From Maribacter caenipelagi (GTDB lineage Bacteria; Bacteroidota; Bacteroidia; Flavobacteriales; Flavobacteriaceae), in contig NZ_SNZW01000016.1 of assembly GCF_004364175.1 (NCBI RefSeq), positions 219,133 through 283,132 on the forward strand: a stretch of DNA of 64,000 nt, given 5' to 3'. How positions within the stretch are numbered: the first letter of the stretch is position 1; the number at the start of each line of letters is the position of its first letter. The notes under the pieces were generated by a model. It made no database searches and had not been told where the DNA came from. It saw only the letters and a list, made by a program, of their open reading frames with translations. Positions 17,801-27,657 of the stretch are shown one piece after another. Made by a program: the position numbers and the translations under genes.

Positions 17801-18622
17801 TTAATATTCATCATTTGGATACCAGTCTAACTGCACAACTTCAATATCTTGATTACCTGCATCGACCAGTTGCTTGAATTTTGCAACATCGCTTACATCT
17901 GGTTGACCTCTATAATGATATGGATAAACTTGTTTTGGTTTAAAATCCAATACGGCAGAAGCAGCGCTTTCAACCGTCATGGTGTATGGTAAATTCATAC
18001 ATACAAAAGCTTTGTCAATATTTTTTAATGAACGCATTTCAGGAATATCTTCCGTATCGCCTGAGAAATAGATTCGCTGATTGTCAATGTTAAGAACATA
18101 GCCGTTACCACGTCCTTTTTCATGAAATTTTAAAGCTTCTTTTCTAAGGTTGTACATTGGTATGGCCTCAATTGTAATTCCGTTAAGTTTCTTGCTAGCT
18201 CCATTTTCCATAATTTCTAAGTGCGTTGCATACTTTTCAGGCAATTCATCGGCAACTGCTTGTGGTACTATAAATGTAACGTTTGTGGTGTCTAGAGCAT
18301 CTAGCGTTTCGGTACTTAAATGATCACCATGAATATCTGTGATCAATATTAAAGTCGGATTTTTTTGACCTTCAAAAGCGGCTGCTCCTCCTGTAGGATC
18401 TATGTATATAACAACATCGTTCCATTCGATTATTGTGGTTGCATGTTCTATAGGTGTTATTTCAATTTCTTCAGCTTTGCGCTCTTTGATGATATCGGTT
18501 ACTGACATATTATCTTCCATTTCTTCAGAAGTATCAGTTACGGTATCAGATTTTTTTACCTCTTTGCATGAAAAAGCCATTGTTGCAACGAATAGTAAAA
18601 CAAGCAATTCTTTTATTTTCAT
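17801..18622 (-). CDS. Metallo-beta-lactamase-fold lipoprotein
   Basis: This 273-aa protein has a lipoprotein signal peptide (residues 1-19, lipobox FSC with Cys19). After an acidic linker comes an MBL-fold domain of the UPF0173/UlaG-like type. It has the motif LITDIHGDHLS (about 100-110, HxDH pattern), IYFSGDTEDIPEM (about 172-184) and a late PYHYRGQ. It is likely a periplasmic or outer-membrane-anchored hydrolase; the substrate is unknown. The preceding GNAT gene ends 10 nt upstream, so they are probably co-transcribed. Confidence 0.78.
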   Translation of the reverse strand: MKIKELLVLLFVATMAFSCKEVKKSDTVTDTSEEMEDNMSVTDIIKERKAEEIEITPIEHATTIIEWNDVVIYIDPTGGAAAFEGQKNPTLILITDIHGDHLSTETLDALDTTNVTFIVPQAVADELPEKYATHLEIMENGASKKLNGITIEAIPMYNLRKEALKFHEKGRGNGYVLNIDNQRIYFSGDTEDIPEMRSLKNIDKAFVCMNLPYTMTVESAASAVLDFKPKQVYPYHYRGQPDVSDVAKFKQLVDAGNQDIEVVQLDWYPNDEY

Positions 18623-18632
18623 TATGTTATGT

Positions 18633-19091
18633 TTAAAGTGTTAGTTCCATTTTAATATCAGATCGAAGGTACTCTAAATTATCTTCCAGTGGCACATTTT
18701 TAAATCCGAATTTCTTATATATATGCAGTGCGGTGTCTAATTTAGTACTTGAGTATAATTCAAGAGTTTTCCATTTTTTGTTTTTAGAAAAATTAATGGC
18801 ATACGTTAACATTTTTTGACCGATCTGCAAGCCATGATGTTTTTTGTTAACGGCCATCTTACCTAACTCAAAACGATTATCAGTCTTTTTTATCAAAGCA
18901 AAGCATCCTACTGGCTCATTATTCCATAATCCCATGAAAATATATCCACCTTTATCGATAATAATAGATTGACTGTGATTTAATAACTCCTTATCTTTCG
19001 TTTCAACCTTGAAATATTCAGTAATCCAAGCGATATTCAAGTCTCTAAAGTTTTGAGTATATTTAGGCTCGTAAGGTACAATGCTAAGCAT
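18633..19091 (-). CDS. GNAT-family N-acetyltransferase
   Basis: This 152-aa single-domain acetyltransferase has the CoA-binding region LGKMAVNKKHHGLQIGQKML (about 75-95), with the usual R/Q-x-x-G-x-G/A pattern relaxed to HGLQIG, and a C-terminal LDTALHIYKKFGFKNV. The acceptor is not evident. It lies 10 nt upstream of the MBL lipoprotein gene in the same orientation. Confidence 0.82.
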   Translation of the reverse strand: MLSIVPYEPKYTQNFRDLNIAWITEYFKVETKDKELLNHSQSIIIDKGGYIFMGLWNNEPVGCFALIKKTDNRFELGKMAVNKKHHGLQIGQKMLTYAINFSKNKKWKTLELYSSTKLDTALHIYKKFGFKNVPLEDNLEYLRSDIKMELTL

Positions 19092-19244
19092 GATCTCTAA
19101 TTCATATTTAATATGTCATCTAAGTTATATCATATTATATAGTCCCTACCAAGGTTTAGAAATTATTTTAACATTAAAAAATCTAAAATTTGAATTACCA
19201 CGTATATAAACTGAACAAACAGACACTTTATTAAATTTACAATT

Positions 19245-20132
19245 ATGACTGAAACAAAAAACAACAATGGTTTAAAAGTTTTGACCGCTCTTTTAGGTGT
19301 TGTGCTTTTAGGTACTATCATTTACACAGTAAGTCTTTACCAAGATAAAAAGAAGACCGAAGTTGTTCTTTCGAAAGAGAAAGAATTGGTAGTAGAAGAT
19401 TTAAATAGCTTAAAATCTGAATATGATAAGGCTATTTTAGAAAGCAATGCTACTAACGAAGAGTTGGTGAGCGCAAGAGATAATATTGCAAAATATATTG
19501 ACTCTGTAAAAACAATGAAAGCTGATATCGGATCTTTATCTAGATACAGAAGACAAGTTGGTGTTCTTAAAGCTGAGAGAGAACAATTATTGAAGCAGGT
19601 TGATTCGTTGACTCGTTCTAACTCTATGATTGCTATGCAACGTGATAGTACGTATGTTGAATTAGAAAAGCAAACTGTTTTTAATGATTCATTAGTAGTA
19701 CAAAACACAAACTTGGCACAAGTAGTTGAGAAAGGTTCTGCTTTGAACTTGTCGAAATTCAATGTTGATGCAGTAAAAGAACGTAACAGTGGTAAATTAG
19801 TTTCTACACAAAGAGCTAAAGCGACAGACAAGTTTAAAATTTGTTTTACCGTTGCCGATAACGTAATCGCACAAGCAGGTGACAGAGAATTTTTCTTAGA
19901 AGTATTGGATCCTCAAGGCAATGTACTTGGCGGTAGTAACTCTATGACAAATGATAATGGTGCCTCTATTACTTATAGCAAGCAAACAGGTTTCTACTAT
20001 GAAAACAAATCTTTAGATGTATGTGATTATATCAGTAAGCCTTCTGGTGATTTCAAAGATGGAAATTACATGGTAAACGTATATGATGACCAATTAAAAT
20101 TATTGGGTACGTCTAAATTCATGTTGAAATAA
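19245..20132 (+). CDS. Membrane-anchored coiled-coil protein of unknown function
   Basis: This 295-aa protein has one N-terminal transmembrane helix (about residues 10-27, LKVLTALLGVVLLGTIIYTV), a long heptad-like coiled coil (about 30-150) and a C-terminal beta-rich domain (about 195-295, with FEVLDPQGNVLGG-like strands). The topology is probably cytoplasmic tail in, coiled coil in the periplasm. I do not recognise a named family. It is monocistronic and ends in a perfect terminator hairpin. Confidence 0.6.
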   Translation: MTETKNNNGLKVLTALLGVVLLGTIIYTVSLYQDKKKTEVVLSKEKELVVEDLNSLKSEYDKAILESNATNEELVSARDNIAKYIDSVKTMKADIGSLSRYRRQVGVLKAEREQLLKQVDSLTRSNSMIAMQRDSTYVELEKQTVFNDSLVVQNTNLAQVVEKGSALNLSKFNVDAVKERNSGKLVSTQRAKATDKFKICFTVADNVIAQAGDREFFLEVLDPQGNVLGGSNSMTNDNGASITYSKQTGFYYENKSLDVCDYISKPSGDFKDGNYMVNVYDDQLKLLGTSKFMLK

Positions 20133-20151
20133 GACTTACTTATTACATATA

Positions 20152-20181
20152 AAAAATGGCGACCAATTGGTCGCCATTTTT
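20152..20181. terminator. Bidirectional terminator
   Basis: A nearly perfect palindrome, AAAATGGCGACCAA with TTGGTCGCCATTTT, flanked by A and T runs, lies between the coiled-coil gene and fumC (convergent). Confidence 0.85.
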
Positions 20182-20303
20182 CGTTTAATCAATAATCGAG
20201 ATTTAAATGCTTTAAAGCTTATATCGAAACCCTAATTTAATTTTAAATTAATTGATTCATGAGCTTATCCCGAGGTTGTCAGGTTGTCTACTACTAATTG
20301 GTC

Positions 20304-21704
20304 TTAGTCTTTTAAACTACCTACCATGTTTTCTGGTTTTACCCATTCATCATAATCCTCTGCGGTAACATAACCTAAGTTTACTGCTTCTACTTTCAGA
20401 GTGGTACCGTTTTTATGCGCGGTATTTGCAATTTCAGCAGCTTTGTAATATCCTATTTTAGTATTTAAGGCAGTAACCAACATTAAAGAGTTATTCAATA
20501 ATTGTTTTATTACTTCGTGATTTGGTTCTATACCTGCAGCACAATGCTCTTCAAAACTTACACAGGCGTCACCAATTAATTGTGCTGATTGTAAAATGTT
20601 GGCAGCCATCATTGGTTTGAAAACATTAAGTTCGTAATGACCTTGCGTACCACCAACGCTAATAGCGACATCGTTACCCATAACCTGAGCACAAACCATC
20701 GTAAGGGCTTCACACTGCGTAGGATTAACTTTTCCAGGCATAATTGAGCTACCAGGCTCATTTGCAGGAATAACGATTTCACCGATACCTGAACGCGGAC
20801 CAGATGCCATCATTCTAATATCATTGGCGATCTTATTTAAAGAAACAGCCAATTGTTTTAATGCGCCGTGACTTTCAACAATTGCATCATGTGCTGCAAG
20901 TGCTTCGAATTTATTTTCTGCAGTAATAAAAGGTAAGCCAGTAAATTCTGCAATATATTTTGCTACCAACACATCATATCCTTTTGGAGTATTTAATCCG
21001 GTACCTACTGCGGTACCACCTAAAGCCAATTCACTTAAATGCGACAATGTATTGCTCAAAGCTTTTAGACCATGATCTAATTGTGAAACGTAACCAGAAA
21101 ATTCTTGACCTAAGGTTAGGGGAGTGGCATCCATTAAATGGGTACGACCAATCTTAACAACATTTTTAAACTCAACTGACTTTTTGTGAAGTGCATCTCT
21201 TAATTGGGTAACTCCTGGTATAGTTACTTCTACAATCTTTTTGTAGGCTGCAATATGCATACCGGTTGGGAAGGTGTCGTTTGATGATTGCGATTTGTTT
21301 ACATCATCATTTGGCTGAATGGTTTTCTCCCCTTCACCGATTACCTTACCGGCAATTTCATGAGCTCTGTTTGCAACCACTTCATTAACGTTCATGTTGC
21401 TTTGTGTGCCCGAACCCGTTTGCCATATTACTAATGGAAATTGGTCATCAAGCTTACCCTCTAAAATCTCATCACAAACCTGCGCAATTAAATCTCTTTT
21501 TTCAGCAGCTAAAACACCTAGCTCACAATTCGCGTAAGCTGCGGATTTTTTTAAATAGGCAAAGCCATAAACAATGTCTAAAGGCATAGAAGCCGACGGA
21601 CCTATTTTAAAATTGTTTCGAGAACGTTCTGTTTGTGCACCCCAATATTTGTCTTTGGGTACCTCTACATTACCCATAGTATCTTTTTCGATTCTGAACT
21701 CCAT
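20304..21704 (-). CDS. fumC: Class II fumarate hydratase
   Basis: This 466-aa fumarase C hydrates fumarate to malate in the TCA cycle. The superfamily signature [11 protein letters not shown] is intact, and [17 protein letters not shown] carries the active-site His. Length matches FumC (~465 aa), and the N-terminal FRIEKDTMG start matches the family. It is convergent with the coiled-coil gene and divergent from a small membrane protein gene. Confidence 0.93.
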   Translation of the reverse strand: MEFRIEKDTMGNVEVPKDKYWGAQTERSRNNFKIGPSASMPLDIVYGFAYLKKSAAYANCELGVLAAEKRDLIAQVCDEILEGKLDDQFPLVIWQTGSGTQSNMNVNEVVANRAHEIAGKVIGEGEKTIQPNDDVNKSQSSNDTFPTGMHIAAYKKIVEVTIPGVTQLRDALHKKSVEFKNVVKIGRTHLMDATPLTLGQEFSGYVSQLDHGLKALSNTLSHLSELALGGTAVGTGLNTPKGYDVLVAKYIAEFTGLPFITAENKFEALAAHDAIVESHGALKQLAVSLNKIANDIRMMASGPRSGIGEIVIPANEPGSSIMPGKVNPTQCEALTMVCAQVMGNDVAISVGGTQGHYELNVFKPMMAANILQSAQLIGDACVSFEEHCAAGIEPNHEVIKQLLNNSLMLVTALNTKIGYYKAAEIANTAHKNGTTLKVEAVNLGYVTAEDYDEWVKPENMVGSLKD

Positions 21705-21751
21705 AATATTATAATTTATATGAATCTTAAGTTAACTTATTAATCTAGCAT

Positions 21752-21759
21752 CAAAAATA
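21752..21759 (-). promoter_or_regulatory. Candidate -7 promoter element of fumC
   Basis: On the minus strand this reads TATTTTTG (TAnnTTTG), about 47 nt before the fumC ATG. It may share the spacer with the opposite promoter at 21849. Confidence 0.4.
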
Positions 21760-21848
21760 AGGTTTACATTTATTTTTCTTGTGACAAGAATGTGATCAAA
21801 AATGAAATTAATTTTGCAGAACGTTTGCAAAAAATAATTCGTTTATGG

Positions 21849-21856
21849 TATCTTTG
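21849..21856 (+). promoter_or_regulatory. Candidate promoter of the 57-aa membrane protein gene
   Basis: TATCTTTG matches TAnnTTTG, with a TTTG (21824-21827) about 21 bp upstream as a possible -33 element. It lies 20 nt before the ATG at 21877. Confidence 0.5.
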
Positions 21857-21876
21857 TAATATATAAGTAAAAAGAT

Positions 21877-22050
21877 ATGTTTGATTTTGACCAATATTTA
21901 GGATTTTTAGCGTTTTTAACCATATTAACCATTGGTTTTTGGCTAATGATGTTTTTGTTATTATTTGTTGTTCCTTACTGGTTAGGTGGTAACATTATAG
22001 AGTTATTAAAAGAAAGACGCGACAAGAAAAAAGCTGCAAGAGAAGCTTAA
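21877..22050 (+). CDS. 57-aa membrane protein with basic tail
   Basis: A short ORF of 57 codons encodes MFDFDQYLGF at its start, a hydrophobic core (about residues 8-35, LTILTIGFWLMMFLLLF) that could form one long or two short helices, and a basic C-terminus ending in RRDKKKAAREA. It has its own candidate promoter and a terminator 13 nt after its stop codon, which supports a real gene. I do not recognise the family. Confidence 0.6.
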   Translation: MFDFDQYLGFLAFLTILTIGFWLMMFLLLFVVPYWLGGNIIELLKERRDKKKAAREA

Positions 22051-22063
22051 AATAATATCATAT

Positions 22064-22093
22064 AAAAAAAGGAGCCTATTGGCTCCTTTTTTT
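22064..22093 (+). terminator. Rho-independent terminator of the 57-aa gene
   Basis: The arms AAAAAAAGGAGCC and GGCTCCTTTTTTT have a 4-nt loop. They also flank the 3' end of the minus-strand receptor gene, so it may act both ways. Confidence 0.88.
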
Positions 22094-22110
22094 ATGTCTT
22101 GTTTTCTGTT

Positions 22111-24603
22111 TTATCCTTCTATTTCATCACCACCATCATCACCACCATTTCCTCTAGAACCTTTATTACGTTCTTTTGGTTGGTTGAAACGATATACAAA
22201 GCCCATTGTTATTTGTCGTCTTCTCCATTGAAACTCACTATCTGAAGTAAAAAATTCTGTTTCTGTATATGAACTTCTTTTTCTAGAGTTCAATAAGTCA
22301 CTTACATTTAAAGAAATTGTTCCATTGTCTTTCAATATATCTTTACTGAAAGCTAAGTTTAAAGAGAATATACCGCTATTTTCTGTTTGGGCAGTAGATG
22401 AGGGTCCTCTATAAAAAGCATTCGTTTGCCAATCTATCTTTGCTGGTAAAGATACCTTTGAGCTGAACCTTGCAAACCAGCTGTTATTTGTGGTGCCATA
22501 ATCTACACCGTTAAATATACCTTCTGTTGAAAACCTGAAAAAGTTGAAACTAGAATTTAATCTTAACCATTTAGTAGGATTATACATTAAACCAGCTTCT
22601 GCACCAATTCTGTTGTTTGTAGAAAGGTTGATAGGAATAGTTCTAATAATCTCTATACCGTCTGTAGTAGTTTGCCCTGTTTCTTCTTGTACACGCTCAA
22701 AAGAATCAGTTTCTCTTTGAAAGTAGATAGATGAGGTTAGGGTTATTTTATCCCATCTTTTTAAGTATCCTAAGTCAAAGGCATTAGAGAATGCAGGATT
22801 CAAATCTGGATTACCTTGAAAAATGTTTGTTCTACTTGATCTAGACGGAAAAGGATTTATGAACCAACCTCTAGGTCTGTTTATCCTTCTGTTGTAGCCC
22901 AATGAAATATTCTCATTTTCGGCTATTTCATATATGAAATTAACGGTAGGGAATAAGCCTAAGTAATTTTTATCAAAATTGACATCAACATCAACCCCTA
23001 ATTGTTCTTCTAGTTGACTGGTGTCAAACTCAGAATCTAATTGGCCTTTTAACTGCGTATTTTCTAATCTAAGTCCTAATAAAAATGAAAACTTTCCAAT
23101 TTTGTTTCCGTATTGGGTATATAAAGCATTTACATTTTCATTGTATGTGAACTTATTGGTCAAGTCTTCATTGATGTTAAATTGACCTGTAGCTTGGTTT
23201 AAAGAATCTAACCTATAATCTGTAACTTCTTCTTCAAATGTGCCTCTATAACCTATTTCAAATTGGGCGTCTCCCATTGGCAGTACATAGTCTGCCTGAA
23301 CTAAATACTCATCTTGTAATTCAGTTTCAAAAACATTCTCTAAAACTATTAAGTTCTCATTTGGGATAGTGTTGTTTTCTTCAATGATCGATGTTTTTAT
23401 TTCCTCTCCTTTAGAATATTGAAGGTCTACCGTAAGTTTTTGTCCATCGTCATTTAAATTGTTAACATAGTTAAGTGAAAATTGATAATTATCATCATCT
23501 TCACTCTCATCTTCAGTTCTAAAGGTTTCGCTATTTAGAGAATTATTAATAAATCTTTTGTTGGTATTTTCGGTGATATCTTCACTTTTAGATGTTCTAT
23601 AAAAAATACTACCTGTTAAGGAAGATTGTTCGGTCAAGAAATATTCTAAACCTAAGTTGGTGTTGAATCCTTTACGTAATCTATTGTATTCTCTATCTTC
23701 AAAAATTCTGTCAAAAGATCCTGAAGAATAGGTGTTATCGAAAAAGGCATTTCCAGGAGCATCTCTGTAGCTGTATCCCGTAGTATTAAATAAGTTGAAT
23801 TTATCTGTACGTAGATTTGAATTGACAGAAATACCACTATTAACAGGGTAACCTATAGTAGTGTTTACTGAACCATTAAAACCAAGTGTTTTTTCTTTTT
23901 TAAGTACAATGTTTAATATACCGGCAGTACCTTCAGCATCATAACGCGCAGACGGACTAGTAATTACCTCAACTTTTTCAATGGCGTCTGCGGGTAATTG
24001 CGTTAAGGCGTCGGTAGAACCAAAACCGGCAAGGGCAGATGGTTTTCCATTTATTAATATTCTAACGTTTTCATTACCTCGCAGACTGATAGCACCTTCA
24101 ACATCAACATCAACAGATGGTACGTTGTTTAGTGCATCAGTAATGGTGGCACCACTATTAGTTAAGTCTTTACCAATATTGTAAATCTTTTTATCTAAGC
24201 GAACTTCTACGGTAGTTTTTTCGCCAACGACCTCAACAGCTTCTAATTGAGCCACATCTAAAGCCAATTTTACGGTGCCTAAATCTTTAGACGCTGTTAG
24301 CGTTTGGTTAGGTAATTTGTATGTTTTATATGAAATATATTCTATGGAAACATTATACTTGCCAGGTGTAGTTTCTACCTTGAAGTTTCCATTTATATCA
24401 GTAATACCCCCAGTAATTTGATCTGGGTTATTTACACTTTGTAGTACTAGTGTAGCATATTCTAGAGGTAGGTTATCATCTTTGTCTACAACCTTACCTG
24501 TAATAACAATTGGACCGCTTTCCCGGTTTCCTCCCGGTCTTTGACTATATGTGTAATTGAATGATAGTGCTAGGATTAGGAGTAAAGGGAAAAGTTGTTT
24601 CAT
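22111..24603 (-). CDS. TonB-dependent outer-membrane receptor (CarboxypepD-plug-barrel type)
   Basis: This 830-aa receptor has a signal peptide (about 1-20), a CarboxypepD-regulatory-like domain (about 32-110, with GKVVDKDDNLPLEYATL), a plug (about 130-250, with ISLRGNENVRILINGKPS) and a barrel whose strands fill residues 270-810. The C-terminal tail is Gly/Asp/Glu rich (NKGSRGNGGDD) instead of ending on an aromatic barrel strand. It imports a ligand through the TonB system; the substrate is unknown and there is no SusD partner. The 170-aa protein gene ends 4 nt upstream of its ATG, so they are an operon. Confidence 0.87.
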   Translation of the reverse strand: MKQLFPLLLILALSFNYTYSQRPGGNRESGPIVITGKVVDKDDNLPLEYATLVLQSVNNPDQITGGITDINGNFKVETTPGKYNVSIEYISYKTYKLPNQTLTASKDLGTVKLALDVAQLEAVEVVGEKTTVEVRLDKKIYNIGKDLTNSGATITDALNNVPSVDVDVEGAISLRGNENVRILINGKPSALAGFGSTDALTQLPADAIEKVEVITSPSARYDAEGTAGILNIVLKKEKTLGFNGSVNTTIGYPVNSGISVNSNLRTDKFNLFNTTGYSYRDAPGNAFFDNTYSSGSFDRIFEDREYNRLRKGFNTNLGLEYFLTEQSSLTGSIFYRTSKSEDITENTNKRFINNSLNSETFRTEDESEDDDNYQFSLNYVNNLNDDGQKLTVDLQYSKGEEIKTSIIEENNTIPNENLIVLENVFETELQDEYLVQADYVLPMGDAQFEIGYRGTFEEEVTDYRLDSLNQATGQFNINEDLTNKFTYNENVNALYTQYGNKIGKFSFLLGLRLENTQLKGQLDSEFDTSQLEEQLGVDVDVNFDKNYLGLFPTVNFIYEIAENENISLGYNRRINRPRGWFINPFPSRSSRTNIFQGNPDLNPAFSNAFDLGYLKRWDKITLTSSIYFQRETDSFERVQEETGQTTTDGIEIIRTIPINLSTNNRIGAEAGLMYNPTKWLRLNSSFNFFRFSTEGIFNGVDYGTTNNSWFARFSSKVSLPAKIDWQTNAFYRGPSSTAQTENSGIFSLNLAFSKDILKDNGTISLNVSDLLNSRKRSSYTETEFFTSDSEFQWRRRQITMGFVYRFNQPKERNKGSRGNGGDDGGDEIEG

Positions 24604-24607
24604 TTAA

Positions 24608-25120
24608 TTAGTTTTTAGTTTTCTTTCGTTTGTCTTTTTTCTTCTTTTTATTCTTCTTGATAGTTTTTGAAACACCATCTTTTTGTAGTGCTACAAAAGC
24701 TTCATACTTTTCTAGTGGCAAGCCTGCTTTCAATTCTTCATCTTGCCTTTTAGTAATATTCTCATAAACTTCAGCCATTTTTTCTGGCGGTAGCTTTAAT
24801 ATTTGAGCTTCTATGCGCTCTTGTACATATTTCTTTAAAACAGAGCTTAATACAGCCTGTTCAAATTCATTTAGTGCAAGTGCTTCAGAAATTTTTGGCA
24901 TTTCGTCATCGACCAATTCTTCGGCAGTTTTAGGTTTTGGTGGTTCCGCTGGTGTTTGAGCCTGCGGTATAGAGCTTCTTTGTCTTCCATAACCGTAGCC
25001 GCCACGTGACCCATAACCGTTATTACCATAACCGTATTGTGCGTAAATTTCAGAACTTCCTAAAAGAATAAATAACAATGCCAATATATTTAGATTGCTA
25101 TATTTTATTACTTTTTTCAT
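24608..25120 (-). CDS. Secreted small protein co-transcribed with the receptor
   Basis: This 170-aa protein has a signal peptide (about residues 1-27, ending SEIYAQ), a Gly/Tyr-rich stretch (28-48), a Pro-rich linker (about 52-65), a helical acidic/basic region (66-150) and a strongly basic Lys-rich end (KKNKKKKKDKRKKTKN). It is a periplasmic or outer-membrane partner of the downstream receptor by position only; I see no recognised family. The spacing to the receptor ATG (4 nt) suggests tight coupling. Confidence 0.55.
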   Translation of the reverse strand: MKKVIKYSNLNILALLFILLGSSEIYAQYGYGNNGYGSRGGYGYGRQRSSIPQAQTPAEPPKPKTAEELVDDEMPKISEALALNEFEQAVLSSVLKKYVQERIEAQILKLPPEKMAEVYENITKRQDEELKAGLPLEKYEAFVALQKDGVSKTIKKNKKKKKDKRKKTKN

Positions 25121-25207
25121 ATGTTTAGATTATAAAGTTATACTATGGTTTAACCGAAAATGGTTAATTGTTTGTTAAGAAAATTTTCTAAGCAATTATA
25201 GTGAATT

Positions 25208-25552
25208 CTAATTAATTAGAGAATCTATGTTAGATGCTGGCCTACCAATGACCGCTCTATTACCATTTAATACAATTGGACGTTCTATTAATTTAGGATA
25301 TGTTACCATGGCATCTAATAATTCTTCATCTGATAGTGGCAGGTTTTTAAATTTCTCTTTCCAGATTGCTTCAGATTTTCTAATAAGATTTATCGGCTTT
25401 ATATCTAAGCAGCTAATAATATTTCTTAGTTCATCTTTAGTTGGTATTTCTTCCAAATACTTTACTACTTCAAATTTCTTGCCAGAATCTTCAAGAACTT
25501 TAAGTCCTTCTCTAGATTTACTACATCTAGAATTATGGTATATTTTTATCAT
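25208..25552 (-). CDS. ArsC/Spx-like arsenate reductase
   Basis: This 114-aa thioredoxin-fold protein of the ArsC glutaredoxin-linked family has an N-terminal KIYHNSRCSKSREGL with the redox Cys at residue 9, a typical LNLIRKSE-like middle, and a C-terminal RPIVLNGNRAVIGRP. An upstream in-frame start at 25624 would add about 24 residues of non-matching, AT-coded sequence, so the ATG at 25552 is preferred. It could be a true arsenate reductase or a generic thiol reductase. No arsR or arsB is adjacent. Confidence 0.75.
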   Translation of the reverse strand: MIKIYHNSRCSKSREGLKVLEDSGKKFEVVKYLEEIPTKDELRNIISCLDIKPINLIRKSEAIWKEKFKNLPLSDEELLDAMVTYPKLIERPIVLNGNRAVIGRPASNIDSLIN

Positions 25553-25613
25553 AATATTTAATTTTAAAACTAGAAATTCCAATTCATTTATGAATGAATT
25601 GAGATATTCTATA

Positions 25614-26715
25614 TTATTCTTCATCTTTCTGACCCATCATCATTAGAAAGGCTTTAAGAAACTGATCAATATCGCCGTTCATTACATTATCGACATTTCC
25701 GGTTTCTTCACCTGTTCTTACATCTTTCACTAATTTGTAAGGATGCATTACGTAGTTTCTAATTTGAGAGCCCCATTCAATTTTCATTTTAGAAGATTCA
25801 ATTTCTTGTCGTGCTTCCATTTTCTTACGCAGTTCTATCTCATACAATTGCGACTTTAGCATTTTCATTGCCGTAGCCCTATTGTCGTGTTGACTTCTAC
25901 TATCAGAACAAGAAATTTGAATACCTGTAGGGTGGTGGGTCAATTGTACTTTGGTTTCTACTTTGTTCACATTCTGTCCACCGGCACCACTAGATCTAGC
26001 AGTTGTAATAGTAATGTCGGCAGGATTCACATCTACCTCTATACTATCATCTACCAAAGGGTACACATATACAGATGCAAAAGAGGTATGTCTTTTTGCA
26101 TTACTATCGAAAGGAGAAATTCGTACCAATCTATGTACGCCGTTTTCACCTTTTAACCATCCGAAGGCATACTCACCGTCAATTTCTAACGTAACCGTTT
26201 TAATACCTGCAACATCACCTTCTTGATAGTTGAGTTCTTTGATTTTATAACCGTTCTTTTCTGCCCACATCATATACATGCGCATAAGCATCGCCGCCCA
26301 ATCGCAACTTTCAGTACCACCAGCTCCTGCAGTAATTTGAAGTACAGCTGGTAATTCATCACCTTCTTCAGAAAGCATATTTTTGAATTCCATCTTCTCT
26401 AGAGTGTTCAGAGCCTTTTCATATTGGCTTTCAACTTCAGCTTCTGTTACTTCTCCTTCTTGTTGAAACTCAATGAGCACCTCTAGATCTGCAATCAAAA
26501 GTTCTGCCGCATTAAAATCGTCTACCCATTGTTTTTTAGATTGGATAAACTTCATATGTGCTTGTGCTTCTTGAGGATTGTCCCAAAAATCAGGTGCTAA
26601 GGTTTTTTCTTGTTCGTTCTCTATTTCTATTAATTTGGCATCAATGTCAAAGATACCTCCTTAACGCACCAAGGCGATCTATAAGACCTTTGTAATGGTC
26701 TAAACTTATGTTCAT
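25614..26715 (-). CDS. prfB: Peptide chain release factor 2 with programmed +1 frameshift
   Basis: RF2 recognises UGA and UAA stop codons. The gene starts at ATG 26715 and reads 22 codons to an in-frame TGA (26649-26647), preceded by CTT and by an internal SD-like AGGAGG (26661-26656). Shifting +1 continues as D-I-D-A-K-L into the main frame to the stop codon at 25614, giving 366 aa. GGQ (about 245-247) and the SPF anticodon-like tripeptide (about 200-202) are both present. An ATG-to-stop reading from 26555 would miss the N-terminus. The arsenate-reductase-like gene follows 61 nt downstream. Confidence 0.93.
26647..26661 (-). promoter_or_regulatory. prfB programmed frameshift site
   Basis: It reads AGGAGG TAT CTT TGA on the minus strand: an SD-like stimulator 3 nt from the CTT slippery codon, then TGA followed by C. 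RF2 level autoregulates by competition at this TGA. Confidence 0.9.
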
Positions 26716-26778
26716 ACAATTCTATTTTGGGTAAAAATAATACTCTTTTAATTAGGATCGAAGATATTTTAAGAATAC

Positions 26779-27630
26779 CTATTGTTGGCTTTCAACAGAT
26801 ACAGAATGTACTGTCTTATGCTTGCCATGCGAGTGTATTATACCTTTTAAAGGTGCGCAATCATTGTAGTCTTTGCCGTGACAAACTTTTATATGGTTCG
26901 TATTGGCTAAAATATTGTTTGTAGGGTCAAAACCCTTCCACCCGATACCGGGTACGAATGCCTCTACCCATGCGTGCATTTGAGAATCGCCCATATAGCC
27001 ACTTTCTTGGTCAAGATAACCAGAAACATATCTTGTTGGTACCCCGTTAATACGTGCCAATGCAGCAAACAAATGAGCAAAATCTTGACAAACGCCTTTT
27101 TTCTCAAAGATTACGTCTTTGAGCGGTGTGCCTACTTCGGTTACACCAGTGGTAAATTTAATGTATTCAAAAACCCAGTGATTCAGTGCTTCAAGATTAT
27201 CGAAAATTGAAATTGAATTATTGAATTTAAATAGTCCTTTTTGTTCACTATCTAACGTTGTAAACGAAGTAAACTTTAAATAGCGTTCATGCGTTATTTT
27301 AAAATCTAAACTCTGCATTTCATTGTAGGCTATCGAAATATCTGGATTTATATAAAAATTATACGGGTCAACTTCTTCCTTTTTAAATTTGAACTTTGCT
27401 TCAAAGGTGATTTTCTTAAATTTCTTTTTTGGATGTATACGAAGGGTTTTAAAACCGAACCCATTAATAGATTCTTCGGTATGGGCAAATAATGAGTTTT
27501 CGAACTCGATTTCGACCTCGTACTGACTTTCGTTTTCTACGGGAATTATTAAAAATTGCCAATGTGCATCATGCACCCAATCGTCATAAACATTTTCCGC
27601 ATTATAGGTAATCTCAAATTCTCTGGGCAT
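26779..27630 (-). CDS. Transglutaminase-like protein of the ATP-grasp cluster
   Basis: This 283-aa cytoplasmic-looking protein (no signal peptide) has a core transglutaminase fold in its C-terminal half. The catalytic triad is C181 (GVCQDFAHLF), H219 (MHAWVEAF) and D235 (KGFDPTNN). The N-terminal half (about 1-130) is a beta-rich bacterial transglutaminase N-domain. It is co-transcribed after the alpha-E gene (27-nt gap). The cluster type is known from comparative genomics as predicted peptide-modifying/amidoligase systems, with unknown product. Confidence 0.82.
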   Translation of the reverse strand: MPREFEITYNAENVYDDWVHDAHWQFLIIPVENESQYEVEIEFENSLFAHTEESINGFGFKTLRIHPKKKFKKITFEAKFKFKKEEVDPYNFYINPDISIAYNEMQSLDFKITHERYLKFTSFTTLDSEQKGLFKFNNSISIFDNLEALNHWVFEYIKFTTGVTEVGTPLKDVIFEKKGVCQDFAHLFAALARINGVPTRYVSGYLDQESGYMGDSQMHAWVEAFVPGIGWKGFDPTNNILANTNHIKVCHGKDYNDCAPLKGIIHSHGKHKTVHSVSVESQQ

Positions 27631-27657
27631 AGAACAAATATACCTTATTTAACCCGT

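Noticed and set aside
26555-26555. prfB starting at the internal ATG (313 aa)
   Set aside because: The true reading begins at 26715 and needs the +1 shift; the shorter form lacks the N-terminal domain.
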